Below are positions 26,111 to 34,565 of a DNA stretch of 38,157 bases, one piece after another. The notes under the pieces are model-generated. The model made no database searches, was not told where the DNA came from, and saw only the letters and a program-made list of their open reading frames with translations. The stretch covers positions 1 to 38,157 of the forward strand of contig SYCV01000228.1 in NCBI GenBank assembly GCA_005786805.1. Reading direction: 5' to 3'. The translations under genes were made by a program, and so were the position numbers. Within the stretch, counting starts at the first letter, position 1. The number at the start of each line of letters is the position of its first letter. This DNA comes from Planctomycetia bacterium (GTDB taxonomy: Bacteria; Planctomycetota; Planctomycetia; Gemmatales; Gemmataceae).

Positions 26111-26302
26111 ATGAAAATTTATATCAAAATGCTATACCCAACTTTAGCCGCATTTGCGCTGACATTATTGATCATAGGTTGTAAAGGGAGCGGTGGCATC
26201 ACCCATGCCCCAAAAGACCCTGGTGTTTCAGATCCGTTGTTGGTTTCCCAAAAGTTGGGAAACTCCCCTTATTCAGCACCTGTTTCAAATGAAAGTAAAT
26301 AA
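26111..26302 (+). CDS. small predicted lipoprotein
   Basis: 63 residues from ATG 26111, with GGGGAAAC just upstream (the frame is open further, to 26072, but without a ribosome site). The sequence MKIYIKMLYPTLAAFALTLL continues to IIGC, a lipobox-like end, predicting a lipidated Cys. The mature part is about 40 residues, Ser/Pro/Gly-rich (KGSGGITHAPKDPGVSDPLL) with no known domain. It converges with the WD40 gene; the stops are 13 bases apart. Function unknown. Confidence 0.6.
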   Translation: MKIYIKMLYPTLAAFALTLLIIGCKGSGGITHAPKDPGVSDPLLVSQKLGNSPYSAPVSNESK

Positions 26303-26315
26303 GTGCTGTAATAAA

Positions 26316-27257
26316 TTATTTAATTGGCGTGAACAATATAAAACTTGAATCATGGCCTGTAATGAGGGATTTTTCATCGGGTGAGAAGGCAATGCAATAA
26401 GCACCGAATAACTTTAGTTTTTTGTTGAAGGTGGCTTTTCCATCACCGATGTTCCAAACGGAAACATTTCCACCATATCCGCTAGTTGCCAAACTTTTTG
26501 AATCTTTGGATAGCGCCAATCCATATAAATCATCCGCAGTAGGCCCCAATTTTTTTGTCTCAGTTCCTGCTTGGGCATTCCAAAGTCTAACAAAGCGATC
26601 TTGGCCTATGGAGACAATGGAATTGTTGTCAGTGAAGACTAAACCTGTTATTGCTGCAGTCGGGCCTTTTAGAGATTTTGTTTCTTTTTGAGTTGCAACA
26701 TCCCATAGTTTGATGGTCATGTCCGCACTGCCTGACGCTAAAGTTTTTCCATCCGGTGAAAATGCCACGCTGTACACTGAGTTTGCGTGTGAACCCAGAG
26801 TCTTGAGCTCTTTGCCATCTGCAAGATTCCAAAGCTTGACGGATTTGTCGGAACTACATGAGGCAAGGGTTTTTCCATCGGGACTTATTGCGATTCCATC
26901 AACAATTCCCGTGTGCCCTTTGAGTTCCAAGGTCATTTTGCCATCCGCTGTATTCCATCGCTTAATAGTGGTATCAAGGCTTGAGGAAAATATTGAGGAA
27001 CCATCCTTTGTGAAACTAACCGCATAGACGGGACCGGTGTGGCCGGAGATGACACGAATTTCTTTTCCAGTTGCGTAATCCCAAAGCTTGACATTATTGT
27101 CAAAGCCCGCAGTTGCGATTGTTTTACCATCCGGGCTAAAAGCAACGGAATAAACCAGGGCGTTATGAGCTTTGATTTCTTCTGGTGGATAAGCCGTGGC
27201 AAAGCTGATGCCGATGATAAACGCCAAGCTAAATGCGGAAATTTTTCTAATTATCAT
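26316..27257 (-). CDS. exported WD40-repeat protein
   Basis: 313 residues from ATG 27257; TTG at 27263 is an alternative start. A signal peptide (ISAFSLAFIIGISFATAYP) is followed directly by WD40 repeats that fill the protein, about seven, enough for one closed propeller. Characteristic units include LVYSVAFSPDGKTIATAGFD with VKLWDYATGKE, PVYAVSFTKDGSSIFSSSLD with IKRWNTADGK, and SVYSVAFSPDGKTLASGSAD with IKLWDVATQKE. There is no enzymatic domain. Exported stand-alone WD40 proteins with this SPDGKTLAS style are frequent in planctomycetes. It probably acts as a periplasmic interaction scaffold; partner unknown. Divergent from the kinase gene across a long non-coding gap. Confidence 0.85.
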   Translation of the reverse strand: MIIRKISAFSLAFIIGISFATAYPPEEIKAHNALVYSVAFSPDGKTIATAGFDNNVKLWDYATGKEIRVISGHTGPVYAVSFTKDGSSIFSSSLDTTIKRWNTADGKMTLELKGHTGIVDGIAISPDGKTLASCSSDKSVKLWNLADGKELKTLGSHANSVYSVAFSPDGKTLASGSADMTIKLWDVATQKETKSLKGPTAAITGLVFTDNNSIVSIGQDRFVRLWNAQAGTETKKLGPTADDLYGLALSKDSKSLATSGYGGNVSVWNIGDGKATFNKKLKLFGAYCIAFSPDEKSLITGHDSSFILFTPIK

Positions 27258-27263
27258 GTTCAA

Positions 27264-27864
27264 ATACCTGTCTGGTGGGTTCTGGGGATTATCTGGATAA
27301 AACCTCTGGTGGGTAATTCAGGCGCAATCAATACCTGAGAATATTTCATGTATTAGTATATTTGGGACAAATTGCAACAATTTAATCGTCACCTTTGCAT
27401 TGATGTAATGCTGTCATGTTCCTAGACGCCAATTGGATGACTTTGGCTCATTACAACAGTTTTCTACCATTTAATATAAAGCTTTTATGCTTCAAAGTAA
27501 CTTGAAATGATGTTGATTTATTCTTGATTTTTTAAATAAATTTAGTGTGGCAAATTTGTTTCTTCTTCTATGCCATGTAAAAACTAGCACAGATTTTTTT
27601 GAATGGGCCTTTTATAAAATAAACATTGTTTGATTGTTTTTAGGGTGGGTTGTTTTGTGGGTTTTAATAAGAGAATGTCACCAATCAAAGGTGCGCTAGC
27701 GGATATCTTCAGGAGTTATCGCGTATTTTAAAACCAAAGATTGAAAAGAGTGATGTCTCATTCGTTTGGTAATTGACTGGAATTCTAATAAAAAAAATTC
27801 AATGTTGAGTAGATCCATAAAGCCGGTAGTATAAAGTGATTAAATTTTATTATGGAGTCGGGCA
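27264..27864. other. long non-coding intergenic region between the WD40 and kinase genes
   Basis: About 600 AT-rich bases between two divergent genes. I see no open frame with a ribosome site beyond a few dozen codons (one 18-codon frame begins at 27675), no tRNA-like cloverleaf and no long repeat. It holds a possible kinase promoter near its right end and short AT-rich inverted repeats of no clear meaning. Confidence 0.5.
27805..27835 (+). promoter_or_regulatory. possible promoter of the kinase operon
   Basis: TTGAGT (27805-27810) with TAGTAT at 27827-27832 (16-base spacer) or the overlapping TATAAA at 27830-27835 (19-base spacer), about 30 bases before the kinase ATG. Motif match only. Confidence 0.3.
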
Positions 27865-28713
27865 ATGAAAATTAATAAGTTCGCAGTTGTTGGGCCTTTG
27901 GGAAATGGAGCGCAAAGTGCGATTCTCCAAATCCGAATGGTTGATACTGCTGAAAATTTCGCTTTAAAAGTTGTTCCATTGGAATCGCCCGAAGACCTCA
28001 AATTCAAGGACCAAGCCGAGCATGAATTTAAAGTTGCCCAAATGTTCGATCACCCAAATCTTATCAAGATATTTGCCTTGGAGCCTGTGAAGGATTGGTT
28101 GTTCAGGGTGAAAAAAATGCATATGCTCATCGAGTTTGTTGATGGAAAAACAATCGATGAGGCTCCAAGGCTTTCTCCCATACGCGTCATGCAAGTATTC
28201 GAGCAAGTTGCTTCGGCTCTTGTCCATATGCATAAAAAAGGTGTGTTTCATGCTGATATAAAGCCCAACAACATCATGCTAAGTAAAGAAGGTGTGGTGA
28301 AAGTAATCGATTTTGGCCTTTCTTGGATCAGGGATGAGCCCAAGGACCGAATTCAAGGCACGCCTGAGTATATGGCTCCAGAGCAGGCTAAGCACAAAAT
28401 GGTCAATGAAAGGACGGATATTTATTCGCTTGGGGCCGCCATGTACAAAATGATTACTGGAAAACTTCCCCCGCCGTCCTTGAATGATGAAAACAAGCCT
28501 ATTGAATTAAAGACCTGGCAAAAGCAATTCAAGCCCGTTGATTTGCTGATACCGACTTTAAACAAGAGTCTTGCTGAACTTATAAATAGGTGCCTGTCTT
28601 TTCAGGCCACCGCGAGGCCAGAAAGAATGAGCGAGGTCCAGGGAACCCTGGACAGATTAGTTGAAGAGCAACTCAAAAACCCGAATGATGGGCTTGCAGG
28701 TTTGGAGTGGTAG
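27865..28713 (+). CDS. soluble serine/threonine protein kinase (PknB-like), HAD-type catalytic loop
   Basis: 282 residues that comprise a single kinase domain with no membrane helix or sensor region. Visible elements are the glycine loop GPLGNGAQSAI, the ATP-binding Lys35 in NFALKVVPLE, the helix-C Glu in AEHEFKVAQMFDHPNLI, and the catalytic loop HADIKPNN (Asp131, Lys133, Asn136). The usual Arg of HRD is Ala130. DFG is intact (IDFGLSW, Asp149), the activation-segment end is GTPEYMAPEQ, and the C-lobe motif is TDIYSLGAAMYKMITGKLP. All phosphotransfer residues are present, so it should be active; an HAD loop suggests activation-segment phosphorylation is not needed. GGAG lies upstream of ATG. 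DUF3754 and aminotransferase genes follow closely (36 and 24 bases). Its substrates are unknown. Confidence 0.93.
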   Translation: MKINKFAVVGPLGNGAQSAILQIRMVDTAENFALKVVPLESPEDLKFKDQAEHEFKVAQMFDHPNLIKIFALEPVKDWLFRVKKMHMLIEFVDGKTIDEAPRLSPIRVMQVFEQVASALVHMHKKGVFHADIKPNNIMLSKEGVVKVIDFGLSWIRDEPKDRIQGTPEYMAPEQAKHKMVNERTDIYSLGAAMYKMITGKLPPPSLNDENKPIELKTWQKQFKPVDLLIPTLNKSLAELINRCLSFQATARPERMSEVQGTLDRLVEEQLKNPNDGLAGLEW

Positions 28714-28749
28714 TTGATTTTTCAGGGTGGCAGATTGGAAATTTGACCT

Positions 28750-29973
28750 ATGGCCAACCATCGCCATCTTGAAAATTCGATACTGGTCAGGAAGGGCGAT
28801 CTTGTCCGGCTTATAATTGATGATTGTGGATTTGACCATAAAGACAAGGAAAAGTTGATTTTATTACTTGAGGCCATTTGCTCGCTTATCTTCATGGAAT
28901 TTGTAGAGCCCCTTGAGGCGATGAAGTCTGCTTATTATTTTTTTGATCCTGATTCCGATCATTTGGTAATAAAAAAAACGATCAATAATAATCCCCCTGA
29001 CACATCGATTGATATTTTGGAATCAGGTTTTGTAAAATTGATTGAACACGCCAATTTTAAAAAACTAACATGGGAAAATGTGCATCAGTGGGAACAGGAG
29101 TCTTCCAAGTCCTGGGGGCTGAATGTTCAGATTCAGCAGGAGGAATTTGACAGGCTTCTGATGTACTACAGGGGTGATACATATCTCCTCAGGCGGTCAT
29201 CGAAATGGTGGAAGCCTTGGAAAAAAGAAAAAATCCCAACACCTGGTTTTTCCCGCTTTGCCATTTTTGTAAAAATGAAGCCTCGCATGAAGGATGATTC
29301 TTCCACTTTTTCAAATCATGTGATCCTCAAACTATTCAAGGATATTGCTAAAAATGAAATTCCCATGATTTTCCCTGGTGCAAAGGTGCGTCTTAATCGA
29401 ATTGATCAAAGTATGATTGGATACCCCATCATCACGGGGTTAGGTTTGTTGCTTTATAATGTGATCGTGGGCATTTTGAAGTTGGGTCTTAGCGCATTGA
29501 TGGGGATTACAATATGGCCTTTGGCCTTGGCCTTTGGAGGTTATGGATATCGTAGTTACTATAACTATGTGACCAAAAGGCAAAATTATGACTTGAGAAT
29601 GACTAAGACCCTTTATTTTCAATCGCTTGATAGTAATTCAGGGGTAATAACCAGGCTATTGGATGAGGCTGAGGAACAGCAAAGCCGTGAAGCATTACTG
29701 GGATATTACTGCCTTCTTAAATATGCGCCTGATTCCGGTTGGACTACGACCCAGCTTGATGATTTTATTGAGCTCTTCTTTAACCAGCATTTTGAAAAAA
29801 AGATAGACTATGATGTTGTGGATTGTGTTAAAAAGCTTCAATCATTCGGGTTGGTTGAAACTTCCAATGAAAGATTGAAAGCTGTTCCTGTTGGGGAAGC
29901 CCTGACGAAATTGCAATCCCAATGGCCTCAAAGATTATTCGGAAAAAATTTGTTTTCCCGGTTTTTAAAATGA
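28750..29973 (+). CDS. DUF3754 (TMEM143-like) membrane protein
   Basis: 407 residues. The middle contains LLRRSSKWWKPWKKEKIPTP and FVKMKPRMKDDS, a hydrophobic segment with two helices (YPIITGLGLLLYNVIVGILK and LGLSALMGITIWPLALAFGG), then KRQNYDLRMTKTLYFQSLDSN and GVITRLLDEAEEQQSREALLGYYCLL. These are the hallmark blocks of DUF3754, a family shared with mitochondrial TMEM143. The N- and C-terminal parts are soluble. The family has no assigned biochemical activity. It follows the kinase gene by 36 bases, so it may be its substrate or partner, but this is inference. ATG 28750 is the first start in frame; the ribosome site is weak. Confidence 0.8.
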   Translation: MANHRHLENSILVRKGDLVRLIIDDCGFDHKDKEKLILLLEAICSLIFMEFVEPLEAMKSAYYFFDPDSDHLVIKKTINNNPPDTSIDILESGFVKLIEHANFKKLTWENVHQWEQESSKSWGLNVQIQQEEFDRLLMYYRGDTYLLRRSSKWWKPWKKEKIPTPGFSRFAIFVKMKPRMKDDSSTFSNHVILKLFKDIAKNEIPMIFPGAKVRLNRIDQSMIGYPIITGLGLLLYNVIVGILKLGLSALMGITIWPLALAFGGYGYRSYYNYVTKRQNYDLRMTKTLYFQSLDSNSGVITRLLDEAEEQQSREALLGYYCLLKYAPDSGWTTTQLDDFIELFFNQHFEKKIDYDVVDCVKKLQSFGLVETSNERLKAVPVGEALTKLQSQWPQRLFGKNLFSRFLK

Positions 29974-29997
29974 TTTTTTGTTCATGAAAGGCTGGAA

Positions 29998-31134
29998 ATG
30001 AAAAATCAAGACAGCGTGGTGGAAGATTGGATTTCGGAACGAATGTATCACATTGAATCATCAGGAATAAGAAAAGTCTTTGAGTTGGCTAAATCAATCA
30101 AAGATCCAATAAATTTGAGCATTGGGCAGCCAGATTTTGATGTCCCTGAGGAAGTTAAAAAATCCGCCAAGGATGCGATTGATTCTGGAAAGAATTCGTA
30201 CACACTTACCCAGGGAATTCCGGAACTTAGGAGCCTGTTGCTGGGAAGGGTTAATAATCAGTTTCAAGGGGACAATCGAGATTTAATAATCACAAGTGGC
30301 ACCAGCGGCGCGTTGGTTCTCGCTTTATGCTGCGTGGTTGACCCAGGGGACGAAGTTATTATTTTTGATCCGTATTTTGTCATGTACCCTCACCTTGTTT
30401 CACTTGCTGGTGGTAAATCAGTTTTTATTGACACTTATCCGGATTTTGAAATTGATATTAAGAAGGTTGAAAAAGCTATTACAAAGAAAACCAAGGTGAT
30501 TCTCTTTAATAACCCTGCGAACCCCACAGGAAAAACTTATTCTCTTGAAACAGTCAAGTCGCTTGCAGAACTTGCTGAAAAGCATGGGATACTTTTGATC
30601 TCAGACGAAATATATAGTGTTTTTAACTATGATGGTGCGTTTCAGACTCCGGCACAATTTAATCGAAATGTATTGGTTTTGGATGGTTTTAGTAAATCCT
30701 ATGGAATGACAGGTTGGCGAATGGGATATGCTCACGGCCCGATTAAATTAATCCAGGAAATGATTAAATTGCAGCAGTTTACATTCGTATGCGCCCCAAG
30801 TATGGTTCAGTATGCGGGAATCACTGCCCTTCAACAGGATATGTCCGGCTTTATCGAGGAATACAAACAAAAGCGGGATTTTCTGTTGAATGGTATTAAG
30901 GATTATTATGAAATTCCAAACGCAGGCGGAGCTTTTTATCTTTTTCCCAGAGCCCCGGGTGGAAATAGCACGGTTTTTGTGGAAAAAGCCATTCAGCACG
31001 ACTTATTAATTATTCCAGGCAAAACTTTTAGTTCCGTTGACACCAACTTCAGGATAAGTTTTGCCGCAAAAAAGCATGTTTTAGAGAGGGGCGTTGAAGT
31101 GCTTCGTAAACTCTCAAAACTTTTTAATGATTAA
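29998..31134 (+). CDS. pyridoxal-phosphate-dependent aminotransferase, class I/II
   Basis: 378 residues, the size of aspartate/LL-diaminopimelate-type fold-I aminotransferases. Motifs: NLSIGQPDFDVPEEVKKSA at the N-terminus, TSGTSGALVLALCCVVDPGDEV, LFNNPANPTGKTYS (Asn for the cofactor), LISDEIYSVFNYDG, DGFSKSYGMTGWRMGY with the Schiff-base Lys, and FRISFAAKKHVLERG with the carboxylate-binding Arg. The substrate amino acid cannot be fixed from sequence; aspartate or aromatic/branched-chain aminotransferase are all possible. It is 24 bases after the DUF3754 gene on the same strand and probably cotranscribed, though a metabolic link to the kinase is unclear. Confidence 0.9.
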   Translation: MKNQDSVVEDWISERMYHIESSGIRKVFELAKSIKDPINLSIGQPDFDVPEEVKKSAKDAIDSGKNSYTLTQGIPELRSLLLGRVNNQFQGDNRDLIITSGTSGALVLALCCVVDPGDEVIIFDPYFVMYPHLVSLAGGKSVFIDTYPDFEIDIKKVEKAITKKTKVILFNNPANPTGKTYSLETVKSLAELAEKHGILLISDEIYSVFNYDGAFQTPAQFNRNVLVLDGFSKSYGMTGWRMGYAHGPIKLIQEMIKLQQFTFVCAPSMVQYAGITALQQDMSGFIEEYKQKRDFLLNGIKDYYEIPNAGGAFYLFPRAPGGNSTVFVEKAIQHDLLIIPGKTFSSVDTNFRISFAAKKHVLERGVEVLRKLSKLFND

Positions 31135-31160
31135 AATCTAGGATTGTTTTCAGAGAAGTG

Positions 31161-31190
31161 TTGACTTATTGTGGTTGAACCCGCCAAAAT
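31161..31190 (+). promoter_or_regulatory. possible promoter of the pseudo-caspase/S41 gene
   Basis: TTGACT (31161-31166), 18-base spacer, CAAAAT (31185-31190; four of six matches). Lies about 66 bases before the ATG at 31257. Weak motif evidence only. Confidence 0.25.
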
Positions 31191-31256
31191 GAATTAAGTC
31201 CTGATAATTTTTGGATTTAAAGATAACTTGCTAGGATATCGAAAGGAATTTGGATT

Positions 31257-33866
31257 ATGTCAAGGTTGCTTTTAAAACTCGCTTTAGCCTCTTTGTTTTT
31301 AATATCCTTTACTTCCTTTGTTTCTTCGGCAGAAAACAAGCAAAATGTTTACACCGTGATTGTGGGTGTTAGCAAATATAAAGATGCTCAGATTAAAGAA
31401 AAACCAAAAGCTGAAGCTGATGCGATTGCTTTGTTTAAATTGCTAGCAGACAAAAACATTCTTGGTTTGACAAAAGACAATGGGAAGTTATTGCTTGGTG
31501 AGCCTTCAAAAGCAAAAGACTTGTCTGATTACACCTCTGAGGCTACTCGGGAAAATGTTATCGCAGCTTTGAAGTGGGTTTCTTCTAAAGCCACGCCTGA
31601 TGACATGGTCATCTTTGGCTTTTTTGGCCAGGGTGGTCCAATGGGTGATAGTGGGGATCGTCGTTGTTATTTCACAAGTGACTCCACTTTTTTGGGCCGA
31701 GACAAAAACGCATTAGCTAGTAGCGACCTTGCTGACACACTTAAGACATTAAAGGCCGGCAAATTTTGTTCTTTTGTTGATATAAATTTCAAGGGATTTC
31801 AAGCGGGGCAGGGCAAAGCTGTTGCCGAGGCATCCCTTGGTGCCAATCCATATCAGGAATTTCTCGGAGAAGATGCCTCTGAAGACCATCTACCTCTTCC
31901 TGGGAGGGTTGTTTTTCTTGCTACCAATGGTTTATATCCCTCGGTGGAAGCGGACGACCATGGTGTATTTGCCAAGGCTGTCATTGAGGGGCTGTCGGGT
32001 GAAGCCGACAAAGAGGGTTATGAACCTGATGGCATGGTCACGGTAGACGAACTTGCTGAGTTTCTTGATAAAAAAATGACAGATTTGACAAAGCAATACG
32101 GCAAAACCAAGGAAGAAAAAAATCAGCCACATTGGGTTCTGGGCGGGAGAACAAATCATTTTGTCCTGACTCATAATCCTAAGGAGTTTGCAAAGGCAAA
32201 GGATCGTCTCGAAAAATTTGAAAAGATTGTCGCATCAAAAAAGATTCCTGAGGAGTTGAAATCTGAAGGAGTACTTTTACTTTCAAAAATGCCTAAACTT
32301 GAGGCTCAAAGAAATTTGAGAAGGGAATATCAAAATCTTGTGGACGGAAAGGTTGATGGTCCCGGATTTGAAGCTAAAAGAAACGAAATACTTGAACAAA
32401 CAAAACTAAGCAAAGATAAAGCGGATGCTTTTGCCAAAAAGGTTCAACAAGCTATAGAGGTGATTCGTAAAGGTTATGTAAAGGATGTGAATCCGGGTGA
32501 AATGACTGCATGGGCGATCAAGGGTTTATATCGAAGAATTGAAGAAAAAATTCCTGATGGGCTCGCAGCAAAAATTAAGAATCCCAAGGATTTGCGTGAG
32601 CCTGATATTGTAAAAGTCCTTTCTGAAGCCCGTCTTCATCTTGGTAAAAGGGAAGATCTAGAAAATGGCAAGGATGTTGACATAACCCTGCAAAGGATGC
32701 TTGGTAATCTCGATCCGTACACAACCTATATCGATGGCGAAACCAAGGCTAATTTTGACAGAGATGTTCAGGGCAATTTCACCGGAATCGGGGTCCAAAT
32801 TCGCAAGGATGCCGTATCTGAGATGCTATTGGTTGTCACGCCGATTAAAAATAGTCCTGCCTACAAGGCTGGAGTTATGGCTGGAGATATCATTTCCACA
32901 GTTATTCGTGAAGTAGACAGCGAGGGGAAACCATTGCCCAAACCTGAGGTTATATCGACAAAAGGAATGCAACTTTCTGATGCGGTTAAAAAGATCCTTG
33001 GAAAGCCAAATACAAAAGTGAAAATTGTTGTTCAACGCGAGGGGGTTGAAAAACCCATTGAATTTGAAATAAGCAGAGGGCGGGTTGAAGTTGAAACAGT
33101 ATTGGGTTTTAAACGAAAAGATAATGATGATTGGGACTTCATGATTGATCCAACTTCAAAAATTGGATACGCCCGAGTCACAAGTTTTTCTAGAAATACC
33201 GCAAGAGACCTTTTGAAAGTCATGCGTGAACTTGTTTCCAAGGGGATCAAGGGTTTTGTTCTTGATCTTAGATTTAATCCGGGTGGATTGCTTGATAGTG
33301 CGGTTGATATTTCTGATTTATTCATAGGGGATGGGCTGATCGTTAGCATCAGGCCTCGTCAGGGAAGAGAGCAAAAGCATACTGGTGTTCTGGATGGAAG
33401 TCTTCTTGATTTTCCGATGGCCTGTCTTGTGAATGGCGGAAGTGCAAGTGGAAGTGAGATTGTTTCTGCCGCTGTCCAAGATCATCATCGTGCAATTATC
33501 ATTGGGGAGAGAAGTTATGGCAAAGGTAGTGTTCAAAACATCCAGGCTTTTGGTGATGGTGAGTTAAAACTTACCATAGCCTCATTCTGGAGACCAAGTG
33601 GCAAGAACCTCAATAAATCCAGCACTGGTGGTAAGGATGAAGACGAGTGGGGTGTAAAGCCAGATATTGAGATCAAGCTCTCACGCAAGGAACGGGATGA
33701 CTTGATGGATCATCAAAGAGATATCGAGGTTATCCAAAGAAAAGATAAACCGAGTCCGCCAGCCAGCAAAGATTTCAAAGATCGCCAGTTAGATGAGGCT
33801 TTGAAATATATCAAGGGCTTAATCTCTACAGTCAGTAATGAACCAGCCACTAAAAAGGCAAGCTAG
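31257..33866 (+). CDS. exported fusion of a degenerate caspase-like domain with a PDZ/S41 C-terminal-processing protease
   Basis: 869 residues. Signal peptide LALASLFLISFTSFVSSA (about 1-25). Residues 30-310 form a peptidase C14 caspase-like domain: VYTVIVGVSKYKDAQ, FGFFGQGGPMG and FCSFVDINFKG; the catalytic His of the FFSGHG motif is Gln125 and the catalytic Cys of the DxCHSG motif is Asn177. A helical linker (about 310-500) is followed by a PDZ domain (about 500-615; FTGIGVQIRKDAVSEMLLVV, SPAYKAGVMAGDIIS) and an S41 peptidase domain. The latter has GFVLDLRFNPGGLLDSAVDI, NGGSASGSEIVSA with nucleophile Ser731, and RSYGKGSVQ with Lys756. The 25-residue Ser-Lys spacing matches CtpA. So the protease half looks active and the caspase half inactive. 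The ATG is first in frame. A terminator follows. Periplasmic proteolysis of unknown substrates is likely. Confidence 0.9.
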   Translation: MSRLLLKLALASLFLISFTSFVSSAENKQNVYTVIVGVSKYKDAQIKEKPKAEADAIALFKLLADKNILGLTKDNGKLLLGEPSKAKDLSDYTSEATRENVIAALKWVSSKATPDDMVIFGFFGQGGPMGDSGDRRCYFTSDSTFLGRDKNALASSDLADTLKTLKAGKFCSFVDINFKGFQAGQGKAVAEASLGANPYQEFLGEDASEDHLPLPGRVVFLATNGLYPSVEADDHGVFAKAVIEGLSGEADKEGYEPDGMVTVDELAEFLDKKMTDLTKQYGKTKEEKNQPHWVLGGRTNHFVLTHNPKEFAKAKDRLEKFEKIVASKKIPEELKSEGVLLLSKMPKLEAQRNLRREYQNLVDGKVDGPGFEAKRNEILEQTKLSKDKADAFAKKVQQAIEVIRKGYVKDVNPGEMTAWAIKGLYRRIEEKIPDGLAAKIKNPKDLREPDIVKVLSEARLHLGKREDLENGKDVDITLQRMLGNLDPYTTYIDGETKANFDRDVQGNFTGIGVQIRKDAVSEMLLVVTPIKNSPAYKAGVMAGDIISTVIREVDSEGKPLPKPEVISTKGMQLSDAVKKILGKPNTKVKIVVQREGVEKPIEFEISRGRVEVETVLGFKRKDNDDWDFMIDPTSKIGYARVTSFSRNTARDLLKVMRELVSKGIKGFVLDLRFNPGGLLDSAVDISDLFIGDGLIVSIRPRQGREQKHTGVLDGSLLDFPMACLVNGGSASGSEIVSAAVQDHHRAIIIGERSYGKGSVQNIQAFGDGELKLTIASFWRPSGKNLNKSSTGGKDEDEWGVKPDIEIKLSRKERDDLMDHQRDIEVIQRKDKPSPPASKDFKDRQLDEALKYIKGLISTVSNEPATKKAS

Positions 33867-33902
33867 ATCTTAAACCTTTAGGTTTAATCTGTTTTTAACG
33901 AG

Positions 33903-33938
33903 AAAGCGTGATGATCCTTCAAAGGTTTATCACGCTTT
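33903..33938 (+). terminator. intrinsic terminator of the pseudo-caspase/S41 gene
   Basis: Perfect 10-bp inverted repeat AAAGCGTGAT ... ATCACGCTTT with a 16-base loop, ending in a T-rich run (TTTTATTTTATTT). Starts 36 bases after the stop at 33866. Confidence 0.8.
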
Positions 33939-34055
33939 TATTTTATTTGCTCCTGTTATTTGCCGACAGACTATTTTTGTTGCATGATCCTAATGTAGAA
34001 AGTGATCTTGGAATTCTTTAAAAGTTTTGTCCTTATTTTCATTTGGGGCACGGAT

Positions 34056-34436
34056 ATGAAAACGAAAATTATGGGTGTATCGATTTTAATGGCTTCAATT
34101 CTAGGCTTGGGAGGGTGTACCTGGGGAGATGGCAATGGTGGGTTCTTAAGGGGTGGGCATTCTAAAAAAACAGAAAATGCTTTTCCCGAAACTTATAACG
34201 GTGGAGAGGTGATTGTTCAGCAGGGAACTCCTGTTATTGAAGAAAGCGCACCTTATGTGATTAGCCAACAAGTTGCGCCAACTGCACCCGGCGTGTCTAC
34301 TCAAACCGCGCCTCCACCACTAAATCCGCAAAATACTTTGCCACTGAGCCCAACTCCAAATAATGCTCCCGCTCCAAAACTTGTGCCTCAGGCTCAACCA
34401 ACTCCAGCGAATCCAACCTCTAGAATAATCAATTAA
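34056..34436 (+). CDS. proline-rich predicted lipoprotein
   Basis: 126 residues from ATG 34056 (frame open to 34002, where no ribosome site is seen). The signal sequence MKTKIMGVSILMASILGLGGC carries a lipobox LGGC, so Cys21 is likely lipidated. After a Gly-rich start (TWGDGNGGFLRGG) the rest is low complexity: Pro/Gln/Ala-rich stretches such as APTAPGVSTQTAPPPLNPQN and TPNNAPAPKLVPQAQPTPAN. No fold is recognisable; it is probably a disordered, envelope-attached protein. Between a terminator upstream and a terminator downstream, hence likely monocistronic. Function unknown. Confidence 0.65.
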   Translation: MKTKIMGVSILMASILGLGGCTWGDGNGGFLRGGHSKKTENAFPETYNGGEVIVQQGTPVIEESAPYVISQQVAPTAPGVSTQTAPPPLNPQNTLPLSPTPNNAPAPKLVPQAQPTPANPTSRIIN

Positions 34437-34488
34437 TTTGTTGGTTTTAAAGGAGTCAAGTTCATAAAACTTGGCGAAATCAAAATTT

Positions 34489-34518
34489 AAACCCAATCTT
34501 TGAAAGAAGATTGGGTTT
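34489..34518. terminator. bidirectional intrinsic terminator between convergent genes
   Basis: Perfect 12-bp inverted repeat (AAACCCAATCTT / AAGATTGGGTTT) around a six-base loop, flanked by A- and T-rich sequence on both sides. It lies 52 bases after the lipoprotein stop (34436) and 47 bases before the end of the ceramidase-like gene on the other strand, so it can serve both. Confidence 0.8.
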
Positions 34519-34565
34519 ATGGTTTTTCTCAGACTTATATCAAATGTCTAATTTTTGTTGATAAA

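Noticed and set aside
27264-27864. Small RNA or toxin-antitoxin gene in the long gap
   Set aside because: No stable stem-loop plus T-run, tRNA-like fold or short frame with a ribosome site could be supported by reading alone.
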